A DNA stretch of 13,869 nt from Bacteroidales bacterium (GTDB lineage: Bacteria > Bacteroidota > Bacteroidia > Bacteroidales > UBA932): contig JAGABD010000089.1 in assembly GCA_017614795.1 (NCBI GenBank), positions 1 through 13,869 on the forward strand. The letters run 5' to 3'. A program made the translations under genes and the position numbers. How positions within the stretch are numbered: the first letter of the stretch is position 1; each line of letters starts with the position of its first letter. Below the pieces are notes generated by a model. The model saw only the letters and a list, made by a program, of their open reading frames with translations. It made no database searches and was not told the DNA's origin. Positions 13,757 to 13,869 of the stretch are shown here, one piece after another.

Positions 13757-13788
13757 CATTTTTTCGATTTTTTTTTGAAAAATGTTGC
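13753..13788. repeat. 11-bp inverted repeat overlapping the -33 element
   Basis: Arms GCAACATTTTT (13753-13763) and AAAAATGTTGC (13778-13788) are perfect reverse complements separated by 14 mostly T bases. The promoter-proximal arm contains the -33 TTG. It could be a second protein-binding site or a weak hairpin. The stem is AT-rich, so I do not call it a terminator. Confidence 0.6.
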
Positions 13789-13824
13789 CGTGGCACCCAA
13801 CTCATTAATTATCAATAAAATAAA

Positions 13825-13860
13825 AAAACCTTCTACCCTTTTTTTGCGGTAGAAGGTTTT
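13825..13860. terminator. Bidirectional rho-independent terminator upstream of the ABC operon
   Basis: Perfect 13-bp arms AAAACCTTCTACC (13825-13837) and GGTAGAAGGTTTT (13848-13860) enclose a 10-base loop with seven consecutive T. An A-tract continues on the left (13822-13828), so a minus-strand transcript entering from the right would meet a hairpin followed by a long U-run. On the plus strand only four T follow. It insulates the ABC operon from the gene beyond the right edge, of which the last 9 bases of the window show nothing identifiable. Confidence 0.85.
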
Positions 13861-13869
13861 AGTAAAGTA

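Noticed and set aside
13753..13788. AT-rich inverted repeat as a transcription terminator
   Set aside because: Only four of eleven stem pairs are G-C or C-G and the strong 13-bp terminator lies just to its right; overlap with the -33 element fits a regulatory role better.

Overview
This 13.9 kb window looks like chromosomal DNA from a GC-rich member of the Bacteroidales (gut-type Bacteroidetes). The evidence is a GSCFA-domain gene, a PF14905-type outer-membrane beta-barrel receptor, Bacteroidetes -7 promoter boxes (TAnnTTTG) at several gene starts, and start codons with no Shine-Dalgarno sequence. I cannot name the genus; a Rikenellaceae/Alistipes-like or uncultured GC-rich lineage would fit. 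Coding density is very high: ten complete genes and one edge-truncated gene. No tRNA, rRNA, CRISPR array, insertion sequence or phage gene is visible.

Left part (1-3974, minus strand). A one-domain AraC-type regulator (3974-3558) is followed by rfbB (dTDP-glucose 4,6-dehydratase), a CNNM/CBS membrane protein and gdhA (NADP-type glutamate dehydrogenase). gdhA runs off the left edge a few codons before its expected end. Gaps of 3 and 18 bases suggest rfbB, the CNNM gene and gdhA are co-transcribed, although their functions are unrelated. A -7 box just before rfbB suggests it has its own promoter.

Middle (4033-9193). ffh (SRP GTPase) runs rightward, with a promoter box only 7 bases before its ATG. 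It converges on a two-gene minus operon: an outer-membrane barrel of unknown function, then a 5'-nucleotidase-family lipoprotein. The two stop codons share one CTAG. A GSCFA-family gene diverges from that operon across a 41-base gap holding two back-to-back -7 boxes.

Right part (9268-13869, minus strand). A tight four-gene operon is read leftward: ABC ATPase, ABC permease, YtrA-type GntR regulator, TonB-dependent-receptor-like outer-membrane barrel. Its promoter has the Bacteroidetes -33/-7 layout. A 24-base imperfect palindrome with half-sites AGTGTA/TACACT fills nearly the whole short leader and abuts the ATPase start codon, a good candidate for the regulator's own operator. A perfect 13-bp-stem terminator isolates the operon from the right-hand flank. 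A GC-rich hairpin plus U-tract inside the last codons of the GSCFA gene probably terminates the operon at its other end.

The most interesting parts are this self-regulated ABC/outer-membrane-barrel operon, the promoter boxes that imply very short or absent leaders at ffh, rfbB and the GSCFA gene, and the terminator embedded in GSCFA coding sequence. Housekeeping assignments are secure. The substrates of the ABC/receptor system and of the outer-membrane barrel are unknown.
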